From contig NZ_LT906479.1 in assembly GCF_900187015.1 (NCBI RefSeq), forward strand, positions 2,728,001 to 2,792,000: a stretch of 64,000 bases of DNA, in the 5' to 3' direction. This document shows positions 53,890 to 63,481 of the stretch, in pieces. This DNA is from Serratia ficaria (GTDB taxonomy: Bacteria; Pseudomonadota; Gammaproteobacteria; Enterobacterales; Enterobacteriaceae). The notes under the pieces are model-generated. The model was not told where the DNA came from and searched no databases. It saw only the letters and a list, made by a program, of their open reading frames with translations. A program made the position numbers and the translations under genes. The first letter of the stretch is position 1. Every line of letters begins with the position of its first letter.

Positions 53890-53970
53890 ATGCTGCGTCG
53901 CTACCTGTTCGAAATCATTCTGGCCGCCCTGATCCTGTGCGGACTGATCGCCGCCTGCTTTTACCTGTAA
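53890..53970 (+). CDS. ydgU: YdgU-like 26-aa membrane peptide
   Basis: A 26-codon ORF that begins MLRRYLFEIILAAL and ends CGLIAACFYL, with a single hydrophobic helix. Only a G-rich stretch precedes the ATG as ribosome-binding site. In E. coli the small gene ydgU lies at the same place between asr and ydgD, and its product has, as I recall, the same RYRFE-like start and FYL end. Function unknown. Confidence 0.6.
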   Translation: MLRRYLFEIILAALILCGLIAACFYL

Positions 53971-54098
53971 TCCGCCGCGCATTCCGGTGGGAAATTATTG
54001 AAAAATCAATCGACGCCCATCCACACGCCGATTAATTCAGTCTATAGTTAGCATTCAGTGTGTTTATGGATGATCCGTATTCGTCAGGCAAGAGATCT

Positions 54099-54929
54099 AT
54101 GCGCATATCCGTTTTACTTTTGCTGTGCTCATTCCCGTTCGCGCTCTCCCTTTCGGCTCGCGCCGACAGCCCATCCGATGACGGCTCGGCCGAACAGATC
54201 CGGCTGTTTTTCGGCAAGGATGAACGAATAAAAGTCGCGGAAACCGCCGGCTGGCCATGGCAGGCGATTGGCCAGGTAGAAACCGCCAGCGGCAACCTGT
54301 GCACCGCCACGCTGATCTCCCCGCATCTGGCGTTAACCGCCGGCCACTGCGTGCTGGCGCCGCCGGGGCAGCTCGACAAGGCCATCGCGCTGCGTTTTGT
54401 CGCCGGCAATAAAAGCTGGAAGTACCAAACCGACAATATCGAAACCCTGGTCGACAGCAAGCTGGGCAAAAAGCTGAAGCCGGACGGCGACGGCTGGATA
54501 GTTCCCCCGGCGGCGGCGGCCTATGACTTCGCGCTGATCCGTCTGAAGGATAAAACCCCGTTGCCGATAAAACCCCTGCCGCTGTGGCAAGGCGACGCCA
54601 AGGCGCTGACCCAGACGCTGAAACAGGCGAAAAGGCTGATTACCCAGGCGGGATATCCGGAGGATCATCTGGATGACCTCTACAGCCATCAGAACTGCAA
54701 GGTCACCGGCTGGGCGCAACAGGGCGTTCTTTCGCACCAGTGCGATACCCTGCCCGGCGACAGCGGTTCGCCGCTGCTGCTGAAAACCGCCGCCGGCTGG
54801 AGCCTGATCGCCATCCAAAGCTCGGCGCCGGCCGCCAAAGACCGTTACCGCGCCGACAACCGCGCGCTGGCGGTAACCGGCATTCGCGACGCGCTGGACG
54901 CGCTGGACGCGCTGGCCGCCGGCGGGTGA
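54099..54929 (+). CDS. ydgD: Secreted trypsin-like serine protease YdgD
   Basis: A 276-aa secreted chymotrypsin-fold protease. The signal peptide runs [20 protein letters not shown]. The triad is His in LALTAGHCV (about 83), Asp in AYDFALIRL (about 145), and Ser in [10 protein letters not shown] (about 220). The ATG at 54099 (AAGAG upstream) gives a proper signal peptide; an upstream ATG at 54066 adds a hydrophilic stretch. Gene order asr-ydgU-ydgD is as in E. coli. Confidence 0.85.
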   Translation: MRISVLLLLCSFPFALSLSARADSPSDDGSAEQIRLFFGKDERIKVAETAGWPWQAIGQVETASGNLCTATLISPHLALTAGHCVLAPPGQLDKAIALRFVAGNKSWKYQTDNIETLVDSKLGKKLKPDGDGWIVPPAAAAYDFALIRLKDKTPLPIKPLPLWQGDAKALTQTLKQAKRLITQAGYPEDHLDDLYSHQNCKVTGWAQQGVLSHQCDTLPGDSGSPLLLKTAAGWSLIAIQSSAPAAKDRYRADNRALAVTGIRDALDALDALAAGG

Positions 54930-54995
54930 TCATGGTGCGGCGGCCACGCGGTTGCCGCGCAGCCCGATCTGCGCCAGCCGTTTGCCGGCCGGCGC

Positions 54996-57900
54996 TTAGG
55001 CGGAAAGCTGCTCGATGGTTTGCAGGATGCGCTTGTCCGAAATCGGATAAGGGGTGCCCAGCTGCTGGGCGAACAGGCTGACGCGCAGCTCTTCAATCAT
55101 CCAGCGCACCTCTTTCACCTCTTCCTCCTGCTGGCGCTTCGGCGGCAGCTTGTTCAGCCACTGCTGCCAAGCCTGCTGCACCTGCTCCACCCGCAGCATT
55201 TGCGCGCGGTCGCGGTGCGGATCGATAGCCAGTTTCTCCAATCGGCGTTCAATCGCCTGCAGGTAACGCAGGGTATCCGGCAGGCGTTTCCAGCCGTTGT
55301 TGGTGACGAATCCGCGATAGACCAGCCCGCCGAGCTGGGTTTTCACGTCCGACAGCGCCAGCGCCAGCGACATGTCCACTCGCCCCTTCAGCCGCTTGTT
55401 GATGTTGAACACCGCCGTCAGGATCTGTTCGACCTGCCTGGCCACCTCCACCACGGTATCGTTCAATTCGGCGCGTATCTGTTCCTGCAGCCGGGCGAAG
55501 CGTTCTTCCTGCCATACCGGCCCGCCGTGTTCGGCAATCAGTTTGTCGATGCCGCAGGATATGCAGTCGTCGATCAGATCCAACACCTTGCCGTAAGGGT
55601 TGAAATACAGCCCCAGCTTGGCCTTGTTCGGCAGCTTCTCGTGCAGGTACTTGATTGGCGAGGGGATGTTCAGCAACAGCAGGCGGCGGGTGCCTTGCCA
55701 CATCGCCTGTTGCTGCTCCCGCTCGCTGTCGAACAGGCGGATCGCCACGCTGTCTTTCTCGTCCACCAGCGCCGGGTAGGCCTTCATCGAGTAGCCGCCG
55801 CGTTTCTGCTCGTAGAACGCCGGCAGTTCGCCGAAGCTCCAGATATGCAGGTTGCTTTGCTCCAGCCCGTCGTCCGCCACCGCCGACAGCGTCTCCTGCA
55901 CTTTGTCCTTCAATTGCAGCCGCAGCGCCGCCAAATCCTTGCCTTCGCGCAGGGTCTGGTGCTTTTCGCCCACCACCCGGAAGGTCATTTTCAGGTGATC
56001 GGGCACCTGATCCCACTGCCAGTCATCACGTGACACGGTCACACCAGTCATGCGGCGCAGCTCGCGCTCCAGCGCATCCAGCAGCGGCAGTTCCAGCGCG
56101 GTAACCCGGCCGAGGAACGCCTCGGCGTAGTTCGGCGCCGGCACAAAGTTGCGGCGCACCGGCTTCGGCAGCGATTTGATCAGCGCAATCACCAGTTCGC
56201 GACGAATGCCGGGAATTTGCCATTCAAAGCCCTGCTCCTCCACCTGATTGAGGATCGGCAGCGGGATGTGCACCGTCACGCCATCGGCGTCGGCGCCCGG
56301 TTCAAACTGGTAGCTCAACCGCAGCTTGAGATTGCCCTGATGCCAGAAATTCGGGTAGTCCAGCGCGCTGATTTTGTTGGCGCCGTCCTTAATCAGCATC
56401 TCTTTTTCGAAGTTGAGCAGGTCAGGCTGCTGCCTGCCGGCGTTTTTCCACCAGTTGTCGAAATGGCGGCCGGACACCACGTCGTTCGGAATGCGCTGGT
56501 CGTAGAAGCTGAACAGGGTTTCGTCGTCGACCAGAATGTCGCGACGGCGCGACTTATGCTCCAGCTCTTCCACTTCGGCGCGCAGCTTGAGGTTTTCCCG
56601 GAAGAACGCGTGGCGCGTCTGCCAGTCGCCCTCCACCAGCGCGTGGCGGATAAACAGTTCGCGGCACAGCAGCGGATCGATCGCGCCGTAGTTCACCTGG
56701 CGGGCGGCGACGATCGGCAGACCGAACAGCGTCACCTTCTCGCTGGCCATCACCGCGCCCTGCGATTTCGACCAGTGCGGCTCGCTGTAGCTGCGCTTCA
56801 CCAGGTGCTGGGCCAGCGGTTCTATCCACTCGGGCTCGATGCGCGCGGCAATGCGCCCCCACAGGCGGCTGGTTTCCACCAGCTCGGCCACCATAGTCCA
56901 TTTTGGCGGCTTCTTGAACAGCCCGGAGCCGGGGAAAATCGAGAAGCGGGCGTTGCGCGCGCCGGTAAACTCCTGCTTGTCGGCATCTTTCTGGCCGATA
57001 TGCGACAGCAGGCCGGTCAGCAACGCGGTGTGCACGCTGCGGTAGTCGGAAGGCACGCTGTTGACCGGCAGGCCGAGCTCCTTCACCACCTGCCGCAGCT
57101 GGGTGTAGATATCCTGCCACTCGCGCACCCGCAGATAGTTGAGGAAATCGTTGCGGCACAGCCGGCGGAACTGGCTGGAGGACAGCGCTTTCTGCTGCTC
57201 TTTCAGGTAGTCCCACAGGTTGACGTACGCCAGAAAGTCCGAATCCTTGTCGGCGAAGCGGCGGTGCTTTTCGTCCGACGCCTGCTGCTTGTCCATCGGC
57301 CGTTCGCGCGGATCCTGGATCGACAGCGCGGCGGTGATGATCATCACCTCGCGTACGCTGCCGCTCTTCTGCGCCTCCAGCACCATGCGCGCCAGCCGAG
57401 GGTCGATCGGCAACTGCGCCAGCTGGCGGCCCTGCGGCGTCAGCTGATAATGGCCGTTGTCGGCGGTCCTGATGGCGCCCAGCTCTTCCAGCAGCCGCAC
57501 GCCGTCCTGAATGTTGCGCTTGTCCGGCGCCTCCACGAACGGGAAGGCGGCGATGTCGCCCAGGCCGAGCGAGGTCATCTGCAAGATGACCGACGCCAGG
57601 TTGGTGCGCAGGATCTCCGGATCGGTAAATTCAGGCCGCGACAGGAAGTCCTGCTCCGAATACAGGCGGATGCAGACGCCCTCGGAAACGCGGCCGCAGC
57701 GGCCCTTGCGCTGGTTGGCCGAGGCCTGAGACACCGGCTCGATCGGCAGGCGCTGCACCTTGGTGCGGAAGCTGTAGCGGCTGATGCGCGCGGTGCCGGG
57801 GTCAATCACGTATTTGATGCCCGGCACCGTCAGCGAGGTTTCCGCCACGTTGGTCGCCAGCACGATACGCCGGCCGTGGTGCGACTGGAATACCCGGTTC

Positions 57901-58904
57901 TGCTCGCTGTTCGACAAACGCGCGTACAGCGGCAGCACCTCGGTGTGCGGCAGGTTTAAGCGGTTCAGCGCGTCGGCGGTATCGCGAATTTCGCGCTCGC
58001 CGCTCATAAAGATCAGGATATCGCCGGGCCCTTCGCGCCCGAGCTCATCCACCGCGTCGAAAATCGCCTGCAGCTGATCGCGTTCGGTATCGTCGGCGTC
58101 GTCGACCACCGGCCGATAACGCACCTCTACCGGGTAGGTGCGGCCGGACACTTCGATGATCGGCGCGTTGTTGAAGTGGCGCGAGAAGCGCTGCGGATCG
58201 ATGGTGGCCGAGGTGATGATCACCTTCAGGTCCGGGCGTTTCGGCAGCAGCTCGCGCAGATAACCGAGGATGAAGTCGATGTTCAGGCTGCGCTCGTGCG
58301 CCTCGTCGATGATCAGCGTGTCGTACTGCATCAGCAGGCGGTCCTGCTGGATCTCCGCCAGCAGGATGCCGTCGGTCATCAGCTTGACCAGGGTGTTGTC
58401 GCTTACCTGGTCGTTAAAGCGCACCTTATAGCCGACGCTGCCGCCGAGCGGGGTTTCCAGCTCGTCGGCGATGCGGTTGGCCACGGTGCGCGCCGCCAGA
58501 CGGCGCGGCTGGGTGTGGCCGATCAGCCCTTTCACGCCGCGCCCCAGCTCCAGGCAAATCTTCGGCAGCTGGGTGGTTTTGCCCGAGCCGGTTTCACCGG
58601 CGACGATCACCACCTGGTTTTCGCGAATGGCGTCCAGGATGTCCTGTTTTTTCTGGCTGACCGGCAGGTTTGCCGGGTAGCTGATTTTCGGGCACGCGGC
58701 GGCGCGCGCCTGCACTTTTTGCCGCGCCGCCGCGATGTCACTTTCCAGCTCGCCGGCCATCGCGGCCAGAGCATCGGGATTTTTGATTTTTCGTGCGCCC
58801 TGCAGGCGGCGCTGCAGGCGTTGTTGATCGCGGAGCATCAGCTCGCCCAGTTGGGCCGGCACTGTCTCGAGCGGAGATTTCACGTTCGGCATTCCTTGTT
58901 TCAT
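54996..58904 (-). CDS. hrpA: ATP-dependent RNA helicase HrpA
   Basis: A 1302-aa DEAH-box helicase, close in length to E. coli HrpA (1300 aa). Motifs are GETGSGKTT (I), DEAHERS (II), SATIDPQRF (III) and QRKGRCGR (VI). The HA2 and OB regions and a long C-terminal DUF3418 domain follow. E. coli HrpA resolves stalled or collided ribosomes and processes fimbrial mRNA. The ATG at 58904 gives the length that fits the family; the upstream TTG adds eight residues. It is divergent from azoR, as in E. coli. Confidence 0.95.
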   Translation of the reverse strand: MKQGMPNVKSPLETVPAQLGELMLRDQQRLQRRLQGARKIKNPDALAAMAGELESDIAAARQKVQARAAACPKISYPANLPVSQKKQDILDAIRENQVVIVAGETGSGKTTQLPKICLELGRGVKGLIGHTQPRRLAARTVANRIADELETPLGGSVGYKVRFNDQVSDNTLVKLMTDGILLAEIQQDRLLMQYDTLIIDEAHERSLNIDFILGYLRELLPKRPDLKVIITSATIDPQRFSRHFNNAPIIEVSGRTYPVEVRYRPVVDDADDTERDQLQAIFDAVDELGREGPGDILIFMSGEREIRDTADALNRLNLPHTEVLPLYARLSNSEQNRVFQSHHGRRIVLATNVAETSLTVPGIKYVIDPGTARISRYSFRTKVQRLPIEPVSQASANQRKGRCGRVSEGVCIRLYSEQDFLSRPEFTDPEILRTNLASVILQMTSLGLGDIAAFPFVEAPDKRNIQDGVRLLEELGAIRTADNGHYQLTPQGRQLAQLPIDPRLARMVLEAQKSGSVREVMIITAALSIQDPRERPMDKQQASDEKHRRFADKDSDFLAYVNLWDYLKEQQKALSSSQFRRLCRNDFLNYLRVREWQDIYTQLRQVVKELGLPVNSVPSDYRSVHTALLTGLLSHIGQKDADKQEFTGARNARFSIFPGSGLFKKPPKWTMVAELVETSRLWGRIAARIEPEWIEPLAQHLVKRSYSEPHWSKSQGAVMASEKVTLFGLPIVAARQVNYGAIDPLLCRELFIRHALVEGDWQTRHAFFRENLKLRAEVEELEHKSRRRDILVDDETLFSFYDQRIPNDVVSGRHFDNWWKNAGRQQPDLLNFEKEMLIKDGANKISALDYPNFWHQGNLKLRLSYQFEPGADADGVTVHIPLPILNQVEEQGFEWQIPGIRRELVIALIKSLPKPVRRNFVPAPNYAEAFLGRVTALELPLLDALERELRRMTGVTVSRDDWQWDQVPDHLKMTFRVVGEKHQTLREGKDLAALRLQLKDKVQETLSAVADDGLEQSNLHIWSFGELPAFYEQKRGGYSMKAYPALVDEKDSVAIRLFDSEREQQQAMWQGTRRLLLLNIPSPIKYLHEKLPNKAKLGLYFNPYGKVLDLIDDCISCGIDKLIAEHGGPVWQEERFARLQEQIRAELNDTVVEVARQVEQILTAVFNINKRLKGRVDMSLALALSDVKTQLGGLVYRGFVTNNGWKRLPDTLRYLQAIERRLEKLAIDPHRDRAQMLRVEQVQQAWQQWLNKLPPKRQQEEEVKEVRWMIEELRVSLFAQQLGTPYPISDKRILQTIEQLSA

Positions 58905-59137
58905 CGCTGCTGTGACGAGGCTTGGCAACGGTTTAATGGTGTTTTAGCGATTTTTCAGCTTTAGCCGCACAGCCTATCACACGCGGCTTTTTCCCCATAA
59001 TCCCTCTGCTTGAGAGGCATCATGTCATTCAATAAAATCGAACGAAGAACTCGAAATATTGCGCTATCACTGTTGGAAAAATGTGAATAGCATGTACTCC
59101 ATGCAAAGGACGCTCCGTCCTGATGTCACTGTCATAA

Positions 59138-59758
<621 letters not shown>

Positions 59759-59853
59759 CGCCCGCGCAGGGGCGCGCCGCCCCTGCTCCGCAGGATCCTC
59801 ATCCTGTCAAACCTGCACTACCCTCATAATAATCCAATGTCTGTATTACCGTT

Positions 59854-59878
59854 GCGCGCCTGATGGCGCGCTTTTTTT
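59854..59878 (+). terminator. Rho-independent terminator after azoR
   Basis: GCGCGCC (59854-59860) pairs with GGCGCGC (59865-59871) around TGAT and runs into seven T residues. A second GC stem without T residues (59766-59786) comes earlier. Confidence 0.9.
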
Positions 59879-60200
59879 ATTTCTTCAGCCATTGGCCGTT
59901 GATGCCGCGCACATATTCGCCGCTTGGCGCCCGCGTCACCAGCTTTTGCCCCGCCATGCGCGCCACTTCGTCGATCGCGATGTGATTGCCGTCCGCCACT
60001 TCCTGGTATTTCTCGGCGCGGCCGGCGTTGATGCGCTTTACCAGATCCAGCGTTTCCGCATCCTGCTTCACCGGCGCGATATAGCCGCTGAGGGTTTCGC
60101 CCACTCGCCCCTGCTGTTTGGCTTCGTCCAGCGTCAGCGCCATCGCCAACCCGCTGAAAAGCCAACTGGCGCCCATCAGCCACAAATAACGTTTTTTCAT
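59877..60200 (-). CDS. ydbL: YdbL, DUF1318 periplasmic protein
   Basis: A 107-aa protein with a signal peptide (MKKRYLWLMGASWLFSGLAMA) and a DUF1318 domain (LTLDEAKQQGRVGETLSGYI). In E. coli YdbL works with the lipoprotein YnbE and the AsmA-like protein YdbH, which forms a bridge moving phospholipids between the inner and outer membranes. All three are adjacent here in the same order. Confidence 0.93.
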   Translation of the reverse strand: MKKRYLWLMGASWLFSGLAMALTLDEAKQQGRVGETLSGYIAPVKQDAETLDLVKRINAGRAEKYQEVADGNHIAIDEVARMAGQKLVTRAPSGEYVRGINGQWLKK

Positions 60201-60208
60201 GTTGGCTC

Positions 60209-60406
60209 CTAGAACAGACCGCTTTGGTTCTTCAGCAGATTTTCCACGTCTTTATCCACCTTGATATGAATTTCGTGCTCGATCTTGACGTTCATATTGA
60301 TGGTGATCGGATCTTTGGGCGTCGCCACCTCGATGCGCGGCACGCAGCCGCTCAGCAAGGAGGCGCTCAGCACCGTCGCCAGCACCGGCGCGCTCATGAT
60401 TTTCAT
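60209..60406 (-). CDS. ynbE: YnbE outer-membrane lipoprotein
   Basis: A 65-aa lipoprotein with lipobox LLSGC followed by a short beta-strand-rich mature part (RIEVATPKDPITINMNVKIE). YnbE is the outer-membrane anchor that extends the YdbH beta-bridge. The ATG at 60406 overlaps the ydbH stop (ATGA), so the two are translationally coupled. Confidence 0.92.
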   Translation of the reverse strand: MKIMSAPVLATVLSASLLSGCVPRIEVATPKDPITINMNVKIEHEIHIKVDKDVENLLKNQSGLF

Positions 60407-63015
60407 TGTTGTTCCCCAGGTTGTGAGAGGGCCTGCTCCAGCCACTCCTGTAAATTGTCGCCGAAGCGCAGGCTGCGCCACAACTGAAACACGTTTTCCT
60501 GATGGCTGTAGTTCAGGATTACCTCGCGCTTGGCGTTTTTCTGCGGATTAACCCCGTCGATGCGCGCCCGCAGCGTCAGTTCGCCCAGGTTGTCCAGATC
60601 GACCCTGGCCTGCGAACGGTTGATTTCCATATAGCGCAGCCAGTCGATGGCCGCGCCGGTGGCCAGGTTATTGCTGCCGATGGCGTCGGCCATGTCCTTG
60701 TCCAGCCGCAGCGTCAGGGTGCCGGCGTTGGCGATCCAACCGTCGTGCACCAGCCATTTCGGGTGGTTCAGGTACAGCGGCAATTCGCCGTCGACCCGGC
60801 CGGACATGGCGAATTGTTTCGGCTTCAGCGCGGTAAACAGCGCGCTGAGATCCACTTTGTCCAGTTTGAGCACCGCGGCGTCATGCTGCGGCAAGCGCAG
60901 CGCCGACAGGCTGATATGCCCGTTCAGGGCATCCACCCCAACGTTGCTCAGCGTCAGCGGCGCCCCCTCATCGTAAGGATAGGTGCCCTGCAGATCGGCG
61001 GTGATGTTCTGCATTTCAAACAGGTTGCTGAAGGATTTGATGCGCAGCATGACCGGCCGCCTGGCGCCCAGTTGCCACCGGTGGTTCTTCAACCGGTAGG
61101 ACATGACAAAATCCAGGCCGCTCATTTCGCCGTCTTTCAGCCACATGCCGCCGTTTTTCACCACCCAGTGGCCGCCGGCTTCAAACCCCTGCACCCGGGC
61201 GGCGGAAAACGCCGACTGCGCGTAAAACTCGCCGTCGCGCAGCGTAATGTTCAAATCCGGTGAAATCAGCGGCTGGAATACCTTCAGCGACTGCTTCGGC
61301 CACCAGCCTTCGCCGCGCAGGCGCTCGCCGTCCCAGCGGCCGCGCAGCGCGATCGGGCCGATTTGCTCGGCCTGCAGCTTGCCCTGCAGCTGGAAGCTGT
61401 CCGGAGCGCTGCCTTTGAGCTGTAACGCCAACACCGGCGCCGGCAGGTGGCCGCCGTCGTTGAAGCTGACCTTGCTCGCCGCCAGCTGCAGTTCGCCGTT
61501 GAACGCCGGGGCCTGTTGACCCCGCTGCCAGCGCAGAGGCCGGCTCAGGGTCAGGCGCGGCGCATCGACGGTGACCAGACCGTATTTCAGTTTATCGAAG
61601 CCGGTGGAAAGCCTGTCGAGCTCCAGCGCGCTGTCCTGCCAGCGGCCGCTGCCGGCCACGTCCCAGGCGGCCTGCAGCGGCGGCAGCTGGCCATTGCCCC
61701 AATAGCGCCACTGCCAGTCGCCGTGATCCGGCCAAAAGTCCTGCGCCTTGCCGTCCAGGTGCAGCTTGAAACGCCCCCAGTAGCTGTCGCTGGCGTTAAT
61801 GATCGCCTGCAGGCGGCCGGTGATGCCGTTGGCCGTGACCTTCACCCCGGCCAGCGGCAAACGCGCCTCTTCCAGCTTCATCTCCGGCGTGGCGTTGCCC
61901 CACAGGCGCAACAACGCCCCCGGCTGCAGCACCAGCGTTGGGTTCAGCATGCTGCCGCCGAGAATGCCGGGGATCGAAGCGGTCAGGGAGAAGTCGGCCA
62001 GGTTGGCCTGCCCGGTCAGTTGAAAACGCAAATCGCTGTCGGTCAGCCCGATCTTGCCCGGCCCCAGCGTCAACACGGCGTTGCCCTTGCCGTTGTGGCC
62101 GGCGGTGATCACATTGAGGCGAGCGCTGACCTGGGTTTCATCGAAGCCTTTGCTCCAGTCGTGCAGCGCGATGCTCAGGCCGCCGGTCAGCGGTTGCTGG
62201 CTGTACGGCCAGCGCCACTCGCCCTGCCGGATGCTGACCTGCTGCGGGGTGACTTCCCACGGCAGCGTGGCCAGCGGCCGTTCGTCGCCCTTTTCGGTCA
62301 ACGTCAACACGCCTTGCCGATGGTGCCAGCGCATATCCAGCAACAGCGGTTTTTCCAGGTAACCGGTCTGCATTTCGCCCTGCAGCGCGCCCTGTTCCGG
62401 TACGCTGGCCATATCCAACGGCATGGCGACCTTGCCGGTCAGGCGCAGCGGCCGTTCGCCGTTCGGCGGCGTGACGGTCAGGCGGTTTAACCTCAGCTGC
62501 TGCTGCGGATCCAGCAGCGCTTCCGCGCTGAGATGGCGGCCCTGATAATGCAGGCGCTGCCCTTCGGCATCAGCGCTCAGCTGCAGTTGGCCGGCGTAGC
62601 GCTGCCAGGGGATCACAGTGAGTTGATTGATGGTGAGATCCAGCGGCGGAAGCCGCTTTTGCAACCGATCGAGCGCCAACGGCGGGCTGTCGGCGGCCGC
62701 GGCCGGCAGTTTGGATAAACAGGCGGTATCGACGCTGGCCCGTTCGCTGAGCAACTGCCAGCGCCCCTGGCGGTAGGCCAACCGGGTTGGCCCGAGATTG
62801 GCCAGCAGGCAGTCTTGCGCCTTGAATCGGGCGCCGTCCAGCTGCAGCCCGCCCTGTCGCCAGTGCAGATTGCCCTGCAGCGTCAGCTGGCTGCCCTGCG
62901 GCAACCAGTGCGCTAACAGGCTCGGCAGCCAGCGCGGCAGGGTTTGCCACAGCGCCAGCAGCAGGATCACGCAACCCGCCACCATCCCTATGAATATTTT
63001 CAATCGCTTAGTCAT
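60403..63015 (-). CDS. ydbH: AsmA-like intermembrane phospholipid transport protein YdbH
   Basis: An 870-aa protein with one N-terminal inner-membrane helix (IFIGMVAGCVILLLALW) and a long periplasmic beta-rich body. Near the C-terminus is the YdbH segment SGRVDGELPLYLNHPKWLVH. With TamB and YhdP it is one of three partly redundant AsmA-like bridges carrying phospholipids to the outer membrane in E. coli. It forms an operon with ynbE and ydbL. Confidence 0.93.
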   Translation of the reverse strand: MTKRLKIFIGMVAGCVILLLALWQTLPRWLPSLLAHWLPQGSQLTLQGNLHWRQGGLQLDGARFKAQDCLLANLGPTRLAYRQGRWQLLSERASVDTACLSKLPAAAADSPPLALDRLQKRLPPLDLTINQLTVIPWQRYAGQLQLSADAEGQRLHYQGRHLSAEALLDPQQQLRLNRLTVTPPNGERPLRLTGKVAMPLDMASVPEQGALQGEMQTGYLEKPLLLDMRWHHRQGVLTLTEKGDERPLATLPWEVTPQQVSIRQGEWRWPYSQQPLTGGLSIALHDWSKGFDETQVSARLNVITAGHNGKGNAVLTLGPGKIGLTDSDLRFQLTGQANLADFSLTASIPGILGGSMLNPTLVLQPGALLRLWGNATPEMKLEEARLPLAGVKVTANGITGRLQAIINASDSYWGRFKLHLDGKAQDFWPDHGDWQWRYWGNGQLPPLQAAWDVAGSGRWQDSALELDRLSTGFDKLKYGLVTVDAPRLTLSRPLRWQRGQQAPAFNGELQLAASKVSFNDGGHLPAPVLALQLKGSAPDSFQLQGKLQAEQIGPIALRGRWDGERLRGEGWWPKQSLKVFQPLISPDLNITLRDGEFYAQSAFSAARVQGFEAGGHWVVKNGGMWLKDGEMSGLDFVMSYRLKNHRWQLGARRPVMLRIKSFSNLFEMQNITADLQGTYPYDEGAPLTLSNVGVDALNGHISLSALRLPQHDAAVLKLDKVDLSALFTALKPKQFAMSGRVDGELPLYLNHPKWLVHDGWIANAGTLTLRLDKDMADAIGSNNLATGAAIDWLRYMEINRSQARVDLDNLGELTLRARIDGVNPQKNAKREVILNYSHQENVFQLWRSLRFGDNLQEWLEQALSQPGEQQ

Positions 63016-63481
63016 TAAATGATTGTTTCAGTCCTGAGTGAGGCAACAGGGTAAGTCTATGCCTGAATTAGCAATAATGATGGCACGAATTTGACACCGG
63101 GTGAAGCCGGGAGCGGCGCTAAACGCCGCCCGCGGGGGTTTTGCCCCCCTGCGCGACGGGTTCTGTAGGTTTTAGTTACATATTCGTCACATAAAGGGGG
63201 GTGCTTTCAGACTTTTGTTATTGTTGTTGCACTTGAGGATTAATAGGCTGGCAACCATTCCAATAAAAGTAAGCTGTTAGCTAACTGTGTATTAGAGAAG
63301 CCATTCCCCACACCCCCGTGGGGATTTTTTTGTCGCCATCGCCCGCCGCCGCGCCCCTCTTGATAACCGCCGCTCAAGCGCAGAAAATGCCTTGATGCCA
63401 GCCCATTTCAAAATGCTAACCAATTGTAGAATTTACTAAAATCTGTTAAATTGATCACAAAATCACGGTGGAGAAACCACG
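63016..63481. other. Divergent gap between ydbH and ldhA with hairpins and a terminator
   Basis: This 466-bp gap holds two GC-rich stems (GCGGCG/CGCCGC at 63113-63129; GGGGG/CCCCC at 63134-63148) and a GU-rich stretch near 63210-63230. It also has a 10-bp palindrome GTTAGCTAAC at 63276-63285 and a strong plus-strand terminator at 63305-63331 that no protein gene explains. The ldhA promoter must lie after it. A small RNA in 63180-63331 is possible. Confidence 0.5.
63305..63331 (+). terminator. Rho-independent terminator in the ydbH-ldhA gap
   Basis: TCCCCAC (63305-63311) pairs with GTGGGGA (63318-63324) and is followed by seven T residues. It is oriented with ldhA, which starts 150 bases later, so it ends an unannotated upstream transcript or attenuates ldhA. 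Confidence 0.8.

Noticed and set aside
63175..63192. RstA- or CRP-like sequence TTACATATTCGTCACATA in the ydbH-ldhA gap
   Set aside because: The spacing is off by one for RstA and the left half does not match CRP.
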